The notes beneath the pieces are model-generated. The model saw nothing but the letters and a program-made list of their open reading frames with translations. It ran no database searches and was not told where the DNA came from. Made by a program: the position numbers and the translations under genes. Of a DNA stretch of 64,000 nt, positions 52,399 to 59,648 are shown piece after piece. Numbering within the stretch: the stretch's first letter is position 1; the number at the start of each line of letters is the position of its first letter. Origin of the DNA: an uncultured Eubacterium sp. Its GTDB lineage: Bacteria; Bacillota; Clostridia; Lachnospirales; Lachnospiraceae. Location: positions 62,001-126,000 of the forward strand of contig CAJUTM010000002.1 in assembly GCA_910589595.1 (NCBI GenBank), written 5' to 3'.

Positions 52399-53379
52399 AT
52401 GAAAGAAAGAAATGACATGAATATGACAGTAGAAGTATGGATTCGCAACTGGCAGAGAACATATCGGAGCTATATCAAAGAATCCACCTTTGCCACCTAT
52501 TCGGTTGCAATCGAAAATCACATTCTTCCTTATTTTGGAAAACGTCAGATAAAGGATATCCGGCATGATGACAATCAGGAATTCATATTATTTCTTTCAC
52601 AAAAGAGGAAAAAAAACGGCGCGGGATATTTGGCTTTTAAGACGATAAAGGATATTATGGCGCTGTGGCTTGGCATTTTGGAAAAGGCAGAACAAAAAGG
52701 CTACATCCGCTTAGGAAAAAGGCAGTATCAATACCCTGTTTCCGGCACTGACAGAGCACATGGGGCAGGTGGAAACTGCTTGACTTTGCAGGAGGAATAT
52801 GAGATAATAAAATGCCTGAAAAAGCAGAAATCTCTAAAGAGTTTAGGAATTGCGCTGGCACTGGCAACAGGGATGCGGATTGGTGAGATTTGTGCTCTTC
52901 AATGGGATTGTATAGACCTTTCCAGAGGGGTTGTTCACGTAAAGCAGACACTACAGCGCATATACACGAAAGAAAATGGGACAGGAAAAAGCAAGGTTAT
53001 TGTAACTGCCCCAAAATCCTTTCACTCCGACCGGTACATTCCTCTGCCGGAGAAGTACCTTCTCTTATTGAAAAAACATCAGGCTGAGCCGGATGCTTAC
53101 TTATTGACCGGAAGCAAAGACAAGTTTATTGAGCCCCGCACTTTGCGGGAATATTATAACCGGCTTATGGAAAGTAATGGTACAAAATATGTGACTTTTC
53201 ACGGACTGCGGCATACGTTTGCCACTCGTATGGTAGAAACCGGATGCGACTATAAAACAATTAGTGAACTCTTGGGGCATGCGGATATCAACACGACGTT
53301 TCGCACCTATGTTCACAGCGACATGGACAAAAAAAGACAGTTTGTGGAAAAGGCTGGTAATATAATTGAGATGGGTTAA
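52399..53379 (+). CDS. Tyrosine recombinase (probable DNA invertase)
   Basis: A 326-aa product. The N-terminal SAM-like core-binding domain (about 10-100) is followed by the catalytic domain with Arg160 (TGMRIGE), His268-x-x-Arg271 (HGLRHTFATR), His294 (LGHADINTTF) and nucleophile Tyr304 (RTYVHSDMD). All catalytic residues are present. ATG at 52399 follows GGAGGA at 52386; a longer frame to 52312 would cross the recombination site. It lies wholly between 27-bp inverted repeats, so it would act on its own flanks. No excisionase, phage or conjugation genes are near. Confidence 0.85.
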   Translation: MKERNDMNMTVEVWIRNWQRTYRSYIKESTFATYSVAIENHILPYFGKRQIKDIRHDDNQEFILFLSQKRKKNGAGYLAFKTIKDIMALWLGILEKAEQKGYIRLGKRQYQYPVSGTDRAHGAGGNCLTLQEEYEIIKCLKKQKSLKSLGIALALATGMRIGEICALQWDCIDLSRGVVHVKQTLQRIYTKENGTGKSKVIVTAPKSFHSDRYIPLPEKYLLLLKKHQAEPDAYLLTGSKDKFIEPRTLREYYNRLMESNGTKYVTFHGLRHTFATRMVETGCDYKTISELLGHADINTTFRTYVHSDMDKKRQFVEKAGNIIEMG

Positions 53380-53403
53380 GGAAAGACAAGTGTTATCCGA
53401 TAT
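53377..53403 (+). promoter_or_regulatory. Invertible sigma-28 promoter facing the right operon
   Basis: TAAG (53377-53380, overlapping the recombinase stop codon), exactly 15 bases, TCCGATAT (53396-53403). The -10 is identical to that of the first flagellin (TCCGATAT at 29351). Predicted start is near 53410, just inside the right repeat. After inversion it would read leftward into 52295. Confidence 0.7.
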
Positions 53404-53415
53404 AAAAAAAGGATA

Positions 53416-53442
53416 CATCCTTAAGTTTCCATCTTAAGGATA
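53416..53442. repeat. Right inverted repeat (recombination site)
   Basis: Exact reverse complement of 52331-52357: ATCCTTAAG, 7 bases (TTTCCAT), CTTAAGGAT plus one matching base each side. Confidence 0.9.
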
Positions 53443-53487
53443 ATCTTATGTATGGATACTAAAAAAAGTTGCATGGAGGCACGGAAT

Positions 53488-53565
53488 ATGAATGATATAG
53501 CTGTGCCTGACAGAGGGAACAGTTTTTTTATATTAAAAATTAAAAAAAGTAATCGTTTAAGATGA
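53488..53565 (+). CDS. Possible 25-aa leader peptide before the right operon
   Basis: ATG at 53488 has GGAGG about 10 bases upstream and runs to TGA at 53563-53565. It encodes MNDIAVPDRGNSFFILKIKK plus five residues. Its DNA contains an AGGCAC/GTGCCT stem and a competing CTGTgCC/GGaACAG stem that is followed by seven T, so it could attenuate transcription. It may equally be chance. Confidence 0.3.
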   Translation: MNDIAVPDRGNSFFILKIKKSNRLR

Positions 53566-53581
53566 CAGGGAGATGCAGGAA

Positions 53582-54307
53582 ATGAAGAATTATTTAATCG
53601 CAGGCGCTTCTTCTGGTATTGGCAGAGGGGTAGCAAAAATGTTGTCAGATGACAATACAACAATTATTTTGGTTGCCAGAGAAGAAGAAAAACTTAAACG
53701 TGTGCAGGAAGAATTGTCTGGAGACAGTATCGTAATTTCCTGTGATGTTACGAATAATGAAGATATAAAACGCGTGTTTGACAAGTTAGAAACGGAAAAA
53801 ATAAAGCTGGACGGATTGGTCTATTGTGCGGGAATGTGTTTTTTAAAAACATTAAAGATGATGAAAAGCTCAGATTTGGAAAATATGTTTCGGGTTAATG
53901 TATTTGGATTTTATGAGATGTGCCGCTATTTTTCAAAAGTGTCCGTATCAAATAAAAATGCTTCGATTGTCGGCATATCTTCTTATGCAGCTGTAACAAA
54001 GGAAGCAGGCTTATCGGCATATGCCATGTCAAAAGGGGCACTGGATATACAGGTTCAGGCGTTATCCAAAGAATTTTTAAGAAGAAAAATCAGAATCAAT
54101 TCGGTAGTACCTGCCCGCGTGAAATCAAAGATGGATTCAGATAACAATGACTGGACAGACGAAGAAATTGCATTAGTAAATGAAAAACACCCATTAGGAA
54201 TTATTCCTATTGATGATGTCGTGAAAGCAATAGGTTTTTTGATGTCAGATGACGCAAGGCATATTACTGGAGAGTGTCTCTGTATTAGTTCAGGCTATCA
54301 TAGTTGA
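53582..54307 (+). CDS. SDR 3-oxoacyl-ACP reductase-like, first gene of right operon
   Basis: A 241-aa product. Cofactor loop AGASSGIG (7-14), YCAGMC at the NNAG position, Ser133-134, Tyr147 and Lys151 (YAMSK). It is more diverged from the other two SDRs than they are from each other. ATG at 53582 is preferred over 53573 because GGGAG lies about 10 bases before it. It precedes a KAS III and its ACP, the same SDR-KAS-ACP unit as on the left. The first cistron after the invertible sigma-28 promoter, with a leader of about 170 bases. Confidence 0.78.
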   Translation: MKNYLIAGASSGIGRGVAKMLSDDNTTIILVAREEEKLKRVQEELSGDSIVISCDVTNNEDIKRVFDKLETEKIKLDGLVYCAGMCFLKTLKMMKSSDLENMFRVNVFGFYEMCRYFSKVSVSNKNASIVGISSYAAVTKEAGLSAYAMSKGALDIQVQALSKEFLRRKIRINSVVPARVKSKMDSDNNDWTDEEIALVNEKHPLGIIPIDDVVKAIGFLMSDDARHITGECLCISSGYHS

Positions 54308-54351
54308 ATTAACAGATAAATACATTTTATGAAATAATGAGGTGACAAAAT

Positions 54352-55359
54352 ATGTATGGAAAATACAACAATATCAAAATATGCGGTATGGCAGCCGCTG
54401 TTCCTAAACGTGTATATAGTAATGTCGAATACGCTGAAAAATGTGGTAATCGCAGGGTAAAGAAACAGGTACTTTTAACGGGGATTCAGAACCGCCACTT
54501 AGTTGAAAAAGGACAGTCCGCATCCGATATGAGTTCTTATTGTGGTGAAAAATTATTGGAGAAACTGAATTGGAACCGCAATGATATCCGTGTTCTAGTG
54601 AATGTCACTCAATCGGCAGATTTACATAATCCATCAACCGCTATGATTATTCAAAAGCGCCTTGGAATCGGACAGGACTGTATTGCCTTTGATGTTAATC
54701 TTGGATGTACCGGTTATGTCAGCGGTCTGCAGATTGTTGCGGCTCTGTTACAGAATACGGGAGGTAAAGGTCTTTTATTTGTTGGTGATGGAAGCTATTA
54801 CGATATACCGGAAGAGCCAACTACAAATTCTTTGCTGCTGGGTGATGGAGCAGGAGCAACAGCAATTGAGCTTGAAGAAGGAAATCCTTTGTTGTACGCA
54901 CAGAAAACAGATGGAACAAGATTTGATTTATTATATACCAGAAATGATGGTTATAAGAAAATGGACGGAAACGAAATATTATTATTTACATTAAATGAAG
55001 TTTCCCAGAGTATTCGTGAGATGAAAGAGCATTTTTCCATTCAGGAGGAAAGCATTGATTTTTATGCGCTTCATCAGGCACAACAATTGTTATTGGAAGG
55101 TATTATGAGAGAATGTGATATTGCTCCGGAGAAGATGCTGGAATCATATCAGGAATATGGTAATACTTCTACCGCTTCTGTCGCTGTAACAATATGTAAT
55201 AATACAGAAATTCTCAAGAAGAAAGAGCGGGTTAAATTATATTTATGCGGCTATGGAATTGGTTTGGCGTGGACCAGTGTTGTTTTGGAAGTAGACACAA
55301 AAGGAATTATTCCGCTTATGGAAACAGATTTTAAATATAATGACCTGGGTCATTTATAA
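54352..55359 (+). CDS. KAS III-type synthase, right operon, first type
   Basis: A 335-aa product. Cys119 lies in AFDVNLGCTGYVSGLQIVA, His in FYALHQAQQLLLEGI and Asn in QEYGNTSTASVAVT. It is the clear twin of the 331-aa enzyme at 47586. GAGGTGAC precedes the ATG. The ACP at 55395 follows by 35 bases. It probably makes a short 3-oxoacyl-ACP that an adjacent SDR reduces. Confidence 0.82.
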   Translation: MYGKYNNIKICGMAAAVPKRVYSNVEYAEKCGNRRVKKQVLLTGIQNRHLVEKGQSASDMSSYCGEKLLEKLNWNRNDIRVLVNVTQSADLHNPSTAMIIQKRLGIGQDCIAFDVNLGCTGYVSGLQIVAALLQNTGGKGLLFVGDGSYYDIPEEPTTNSLLLGDGAGATAIELEEGNPLLYAQKTDGTRFDLLYTRNDGYKKMDGNEILLFTLNEVSQSIREMKEHFSIQEESIDFYALHQAQQLLLEGIMRECDIAPEKMLESYQEYGNTSTASVAVTICNNTEILKKKERVKLYLCGYGIGLAWTSVVLEVDTKGIIPLMETDFKYNDLGHL

Positions 55360-55394
55360 TAAAAATTTTAATTATTTAAGGAGGAAAAGCAGTT

Positions 55395-55616
55395 ATGACT
55401 AAGTTAGAAAAAATGCAGGCAATTGCAGAAATTTTGGAGGTAGAACCTGATGAAATTTCAGAAGAAATGAAACTGGACGATTTTGACACATGGGATTCTG
55501 TTGCAGTTCTTGGCGTTATTGCTTTTATTAATGAACAATTTTCGCGTTTTCCGCATGCATCTGAAATTCGTGCTTATGAAACGGTTGGCGATTTATTGGA
55601 ATACATGAATGAATAA
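55395..55616 (+). CDS. Acyl carrier protein (FabH-linked type), right operon
   Basis: A 73-aa carrier with Ser35 in FDTWDSVAVLGVIAFIN (DSV form). It is the twin of the ACP at 47336. AAGGAGGAAA precedes the ATG. Confidence 0.87.
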   Translation: MTKLEKMQAIAEILEVEPDEISEEMKLDDFDTWDSVAVLGVIAFINEQFSRFPHASEIRAYETVGDLLEYMNE

Positions 55617-55651
55617 ATGATAAAGAATACTGACAAAAAGGAAGGATGTTG

Positions 55652-56371
55652 ATGATAGGAAAAAATATTTTGGTTACAGGAGCTTCTCAGGGAATCGGTG
55701 AAGCAGTAACCAGACATTTGTCAGAACAGGGAGCGTTAGTCGTTATGGTAGCACGTAACGACAAAAAGCTAACTCAGATTCAGGAAACCCTCAGTAACGA
55801 AACGCTTATCTGCCAATATGACTTAAATGATTTGGACAATATTGAAGAGATATTTTTGCGTTGTAAAGAAAAAGGGATAAAACTGGACGGTATGGTACAT
55901 TGTGCCGGAATCAACAGGGATATGCCAATACGGGCAAATGACACAGAGGCCATGAACGAGGTAATGCGAGTTAATTATATGTCTTTTGTAACATTGTCCA
56001 AATTTTTTGTGCGGAGAAAGTATTCCAATGATGAAAGCTGTATTTTAGCGATTTCATCTAATGCAACAAATACAAATGCAGCGGGAATGTGTACATATAC
56101 TTCGTCAAAAATAGCATTAGAGGCAGCTGTAAAGATATTGGCAAAAGAAACCTTAAAAAGGCGGATACGGGTTAATGCGATAGCACCGGCATGGGTTGAC
56201 ACTGAAATGATAAAGAAAACGGAAAATTATGTTGATGCAAAAACGATTGTTGATTCGCAGCCATTAGGGATTATTCCTCCTGTTCATATAGCATACTTAG
56301 CTGATTTTTTAATGAGTGAGAAAGGTAAATATATAACAGGAGCTGTGATTCCTGTCTCTGGTGGTGTTTGA
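55652..56371 (+). CDS. SDR 3-oxoacyl-ACP reductase-like, right operon, second
   Basis: A 239-aa product. TGASQGIG (9-16), HCAGIN, Tyr149 and Lys153 (YTSSK). It is the closest intact relative of both the left SDR at 48626 and the decayed SDR half of the left fusion. ATG at 55652 has AAGGAAGG six bases upstream; the ATG at 55646 would overlap it. It sits between two ACP genes. Confidence 0.8.
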   Translation: MIGKNILVTGASQGIGEAVTRHLSEQGALVVMVARNDKKLTQIQETLSNETLICQYDLNDLDNIEEIFLRCKEKGIKLDGMVHCAGINRDMPIRANDTEAMNEVMRVNYMSFVTLSKFFVRRKYSNDESCILAISSNATNTNAAGMCTYTSSKIALEAAVKILAKETLKRRIRVNAIAPAWVDTEMIKKTENYVDAKTIVDSQPLGIIPPVHIAYLADFLMSEKGKYITGAVIPVSGGV

Positions 56372-56394
56372 AATTTAGTTTGGAGGATTTAAAA

Positions 56395-56616
56395 ATGACA
56401 TTGAATGAAAAAATTGAATTTCTGGAAGAAATTATGGATTTGGATGAAGAAACGCTGACACAGGATATGGATTTGGACGATTTGGACGAGTGGGATTCTT
56501 TGAGTGTTTTATCCTTAACAGTGGAAATGAAAAAGAGATATGGCATGGACCTTACAACAGAAATCGTTAAGAAGTTTAAAACGGTTGCAGACATTTGCAA
56601 TTATATACCTGATTAA
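56395..56616 (+). CDS. Acyl carrier protein next to the AAC(3)-like gene
   Basis: A 73-aa carrier with Ser35 in LDEWDSLSVLSLTVEMKK, twin of the ACP at 51058. TTGGAGGAT precedes ATG 56395. The AAC(3)-family acyltransferase begins 16 bases downstream, so this carrier is the likely acyl donor for it. Confidence 0.87.
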   Translation: MTLNEKIEFLEEIMDLDEETLTQDMDLDDLDEWDSLSVLSLTVEMKKRYGMDLTTEIVKKFKTVADICNYIPD

Positions 56617-56631
56617 ATGGAGGTGTAAGGC

Positions 56632-57489
56632 ATGAAATATGATTACGATTTAAAAATATTTAAACATAACGATACATGGGTGACATATAGAGAAATATTA
56701 GACGCCTTATTAGCTGTGGAAGCAGATAAATGTGATGTGCTATTGTTACATACCGCTATGGAGTTCGGAATGCTGTCAAAGGATATAAAACGAAAAGAGT
56801 TATGTGAGATTATATTTGATATTATCTGTCAACTTGGAGTAAAAACGTTAGTTTTCCCTACGTTTTCGTTTAGTTTTGCAAATAAAGAGGATTATGATGT
56901 CCTCCGCTCAAAATCATCTATGGGAATGTTAAATGAGTATGTGCGAAAAAGAGAGGATGCCGTTCGTTCTCTGGACCCTCTTTTGTCTGTATGTGTAGTA
57001 GGGGAAAATAAATCTCTGGCAGATATTGATGGTGACAGTTCTATGGGTCCCGGCAGCTTTTATGACCGTCTGCATCATACTGAAAATGTAAAAATTGCTT
57101 TTTTGGGAGCTGACGAACTCAATTGTAACACACATCTTCACTTTGTAGAAGAATATATGAAAGTGCCGTATCGATATCATTTGGCTATGACAGGTCAGAT
57201 TATTGATTACAACGGTATTGCAAAACAGGATACACACAAATTATTTGTTACATATAAACATGTGATACCGAGTGGACACAGAGAATTTTATGACGAATTA
57301 ATTCAGGAAAACAAAATGAAGAAAGTTTTTGTTGGTAATAGCTCTATTTCATGTTTTAGGGAAGAAGACATTTTTGAACATGAAAAGAAGTATTTGGAAA
57401 AAGATATCAATTATTTTATAGCTGAACCATATGATAAGTATCCATTAATCAAGGAGTTTGAATATGGCGGAGTATGTTCTGTTAAATAA
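56632..57489 (+). CDS. AAC(3)-family N-acyltransferase
   Basis: A 285-aa product. The aminoglycoside-3-N-acetyltransferase fold shows LLLHTAM, TLVFPTFSFSFANKEDYD, the EDAVRSLDPLLSVCVVG motif and HLHFVEEYMKVPYRYH with the active-site His. Antibiotic resistance is not implied: members of this fold in surface-glycan and natural-product clusters N-acylate amino sugars or amino acids. It is present only in the right operon and flanked by two ACPs, so it probably transfers an ACP-bound acyl group to an amino sugar of the flagellar glycan. Confidence 0.8.
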   Translation: MKYDYDLKIFKHNDTWVTYREILDALLAVEADKCDVLLLHTAMEFGMLSKDIKRKELCEIIFDIICQLGVKTLVFPTFSFSFANKEDYDVLRSKSSMGMLNEYVRKREDAVRSLDPLLSVCVVGENKSLADIDGDSSMGPGSFYDRLHHTENVKIAFLGADELNCNTHLHFVEEYMKVPYRYHLAMTGQIIDYNGIAKQDTHKLFVTYKHVIPSGHREFYDELIQENKMKKVFVGNSSISCFREEDIFEHEKKYLEKDINYFIAEPYDKYPLIKEFEYGGVCSVK

Positions 57490-57511
57490 AAACGAGAAAG
57501 GGCTGTAGAAA

Positions 57512-57742
57512 ATGGAAGAAAAAATTTATAGTATCTTAGAAGAAATACGACCGGAATTTAATTTTAAAGAGAGTAAAGATTTTGTAGAAGACGGATATCT
57601 GGATTCTTTTGATGTCGTTACGTTAGTCTCTTTAATCGAGAATGAATTTGGAGTTATCGTAGATGCACTGGATATTTTGCCCGAAAACTTTTCGACGGTT
57701 GCTTCAATATGTGAATTAGTTCAGGCAAATGGAGGAAATTGA
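57512..57742 (+). CDS. Acyl/aminoacyl carrier protein, right operon
   Basis: A 76-aa carrier with Ser32 in EDGYLDSFDVVTLVSLIE, twin of the ACP at 45533. Its stop overlaps the start of the next KAS III by one base (TGATG), the same linkage as in the left operon. Confidence 0.86.
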   Translation: MEEKIYSILEEIRPEFNFKESKDFVEDGYLDSFDVVTLVSLIENEFGVIVDALDILPENFSTVASICELVQANGGN

Positions 57743-58800
57743 TGATTACGTCATTTACAGGAAAAGAAATTACAGGTGTTCTGTCGGTTTTGCCGGAAAA
57801 TGAATATATATTTGAGGATGAGATTGCAGAGTCAGAAGCAGTCAGGGCGCGGCGTCTTAAACGAATCATGGGATACGGAAAGCGCAGGCGGGCAAAAGGT
57901 GATACAACTTTATCTCAAATGCTTTTATATGGAATGGAATATCTTTTGGATAATAAGAAGATTGAGAAAGAAGAGATTGGTGCTCTTATTGTTGTTACAT
58001 TGTCGCCGGATTATTATCTTCCGCAGATTAGTTCCATTTTACATGGAGAATTGGGATTGCCGGTGGATGTAATGTGTCTTGATATTTCGCAGGCATGTTC
58101 CGGATTTGTAATTGGACTGATGCAGGCCTTTATGCTGCTGGAGCACATGCAGGATAAAAAGGTAGTACTTTGTACTGGTGAAGTATTCAATCGAAAATCG
58201 TCTGAGAATGAGCCCAAATTTACACATCCGCCATTTGGTGGTGACATAGCAAATATTTGTATAGTAGAGAATTCACAGCGTAATGGGAAAATTGTATATA
58301 GCAGCTATACAGATGGTGAGAATCGCAACTATCTGCAAATTCATGATGGTGGTTTTAAATACCCGATGACTATTGAAAAAATTCAAAATCAGACAAATAA
58401 TCTTCCTTTTATGGGAGTTGATATGGATGGTTCATCGGTATTCAATTTTGTACAAAAGGAAGTTCCTCCAGCGATAGAGGAAATTGTAACATTATCAGGA
58501 AATCAGATAAGTGATATTGATTTTTTCCTTTTTCATCAACCAAATAAATTTATGCTTCAGAAGCTGGCAGAGAGATTGAATATTCCTTTTGAAAAACTAC
58601 CAATGGACATCGTTGAAAAACTGGGTAACTCTGATTCGGGAACCATACCGGCAGTTATGACTACGGATGTTTCCGAACAGTTGTTATCAGGATATAAACT
58701 ATGTTGTCTTTCTGGTTTTGGTGCTGGTTTGTCTTGGACATCTCTTGTTATGGAAATTGGCAATCTGAGTTTTTGTGAAAATATTATTTCAAATTTATAA
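57742..58800 (+). CDS. KAS III-type synthase, right operon, second type
   Basis: A 352-aa product. Cys119 lies in CLDISQACSGFVIGLMQ, His in FFLFHQPNKFMLQKL and Asn in EKLGNSDSGTIPA. Twin of the 354-aa enzyme at 44469. ATG at 57742 is chosen because GGAGG lies six bases upstream; a TTG at 57739 is less likely. It is translationally coupled to its carrier. The conserved RRLKRIMGYGKRRRAKG stretch near residues 38-53 is shared by both twins and absent from the first type. Confidence 0.8.
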   Translation: MITSFTGKEITGVLSVLPENEYIFEDEIAESEAVRARRLKRIMGYGKRRRAKGDTTLSQMLLYGMEYLLDNKKIEKEEIGALIVVTLSPDYYLPQISSILHGELGLPVDVMCLDISQACSGFVIGLMQAFMLLEHMQDKKVVLCTGEVFNRKSSENEPKFTHPPFGGDIANICIVENSQRNGKIVYSSYTDGENRNYLQIHDGGFKYPMTIEKIQNQTNNLPFMGVDMDGSSVFNFVQKEVPPAIEEIVTLSGNQISDIDFFLFHQPNKFMLQKLAERLNIPFEKLPMDIVEKLGNSDSGTIPAVMTTDVSEQLLSGYKLCCLSGFGAGLSWTSLVMEIGNLSFCENIISNL

Positions 58801-58814
58801 GGAGAAATACCAAT

Positions 58815-59648
58815 ATGAAAATTGGGGAAATCAAAGATAAAATTCGTTCTTTGAAAAAAGACTATAAAAAAATAGAAACAAATTTTTATCCCGGAATTTT
58901 GGATGATGAACAGGAAGCCACACTTTTTGAAAATGAGAAAGCCATTGTTTTTGTTGTTCAGGAACCAAATCGGTATCGTGCTTTTTTTGCTTTTGCTGAC
59001 GGTGATTTTTTGAGTGAACTTTTATTGCAAATTCCTGACGGAACAGTTATGGAATATATTTTCCGGCCGAAGAAAAATCCTCTCAAAAAAATATTTGAGA
59101 ATGGAAATATGGAAAAATATTCTACTTACATACGAAGCACAATATGTTATTCCGGTAATCCCTTTTCCATACCCGAAGAAGGGAGAAGAAAGTTATTAGA
59201 ACAAATGTATGAGCCGACTTTTGGTGAATATGCCGAGAAAAAGGATGCCGTTGAACTATATAATCTGACAAAAAAGACTTTCGATGTTTTGTGTGATGAT
59301 GTCTTTACTTTAGAGCAGTGGGATAAAATAATCGAAAGAAAAGAGTGTTTACTTCATCGTGAAAATGGGAATATCGTTACCTTTTATGTATGGCGCCTTG
59401 AGGGAAGAAAATTGTACAGTAACATGGTAGTAAATGAAGGACCCGCAAACTTTTCATATAATTTGGAACGACGTATATTTGAAGAAATGTGGTCGAAAGG
59501 GATACGGATTTTTTATGCTTGGTATAATATAAAAAATAAGAAAGCTTTAAAGCGCGGAAACGAAAAAACAGAAGAGTTAATTAAATCAAAAGAGATTATT
59601 TATAATGATATTTATATAAAGAATAATAATCAGGAGGAATTCGAATGA
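58815..59648 (+). CDS. GNAT-like acyltransferase, diverged form
   Basis: A 277-aa product. It has the same two-lobe plan as the 266-aa proteins at 43598 and 61216, with a C-terminal pattern CLLHRENGNIVTFYVWRLEG, then YSNMVVNEGPANFSYNLE and GIRIFYAWYNIKNK. AAGGAG precedes the ATG. It overlaps the adenylating enzyme gene by four bases (ATGA), so the two are co-translated and probably use the same carrier-bound group. The acceptor is unknown. Confidence 0.5.
   Translation: MKIGEIKDKIRSLKKDYKKIETNFYPGILDDEQEATLFENEKAIVFVVQEPNRYRAFFAFADGDFLSELLLQIPDGTVMEYIFRPKKNPLKKIFENGNMEKYSTYIRSTICYSGNPFSIPEEGRRKLLEQMYEPTFGEYAEKKDAVELYNLTKKTFDVLCDDVFTLEQWDKIIERKECLLHRENGNIVTFYVWRLEGRKLYSNMVVNEGPANFSYNLERRIFEEMWSKGIRIFYAWYNIKNKKALKRGNEKTEELIKSKEIIYNDIYIKNNNQEEFE

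Larger units (their letters stand above)
52331..53442. mobile_element. Invertible DNA segment with its own tyrosine recombinase
   Basis: A 1,112-base segment bounded by perfect 27-bp inverted repeats, each with 9-bp arms around an asymmetric 7-bp core. It contains one tyrosine recombinase gene with an extended -10 promoter at its left end and a sigma-28 promoter at its right end pointing out to the right operon. Inverted, not direct, orientation of the sites predicts inversion rather than excision. The two divergent operons start just outside each end. Confidence 0.8.

Noticed and set aside
52399..53379. Phage or ICE integrase with excision sites
   Set aside because: Sites are inverted, perfect and immediately flank the gene; no phage, conjugation or excisionase genes are present.
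56632..57489. Aminoglycoside resistance gene
   Set aside because: The fold matches AAC(3), but position between ACPs in an acylation operon points to an ACP-dependent glycan acyltransferase.
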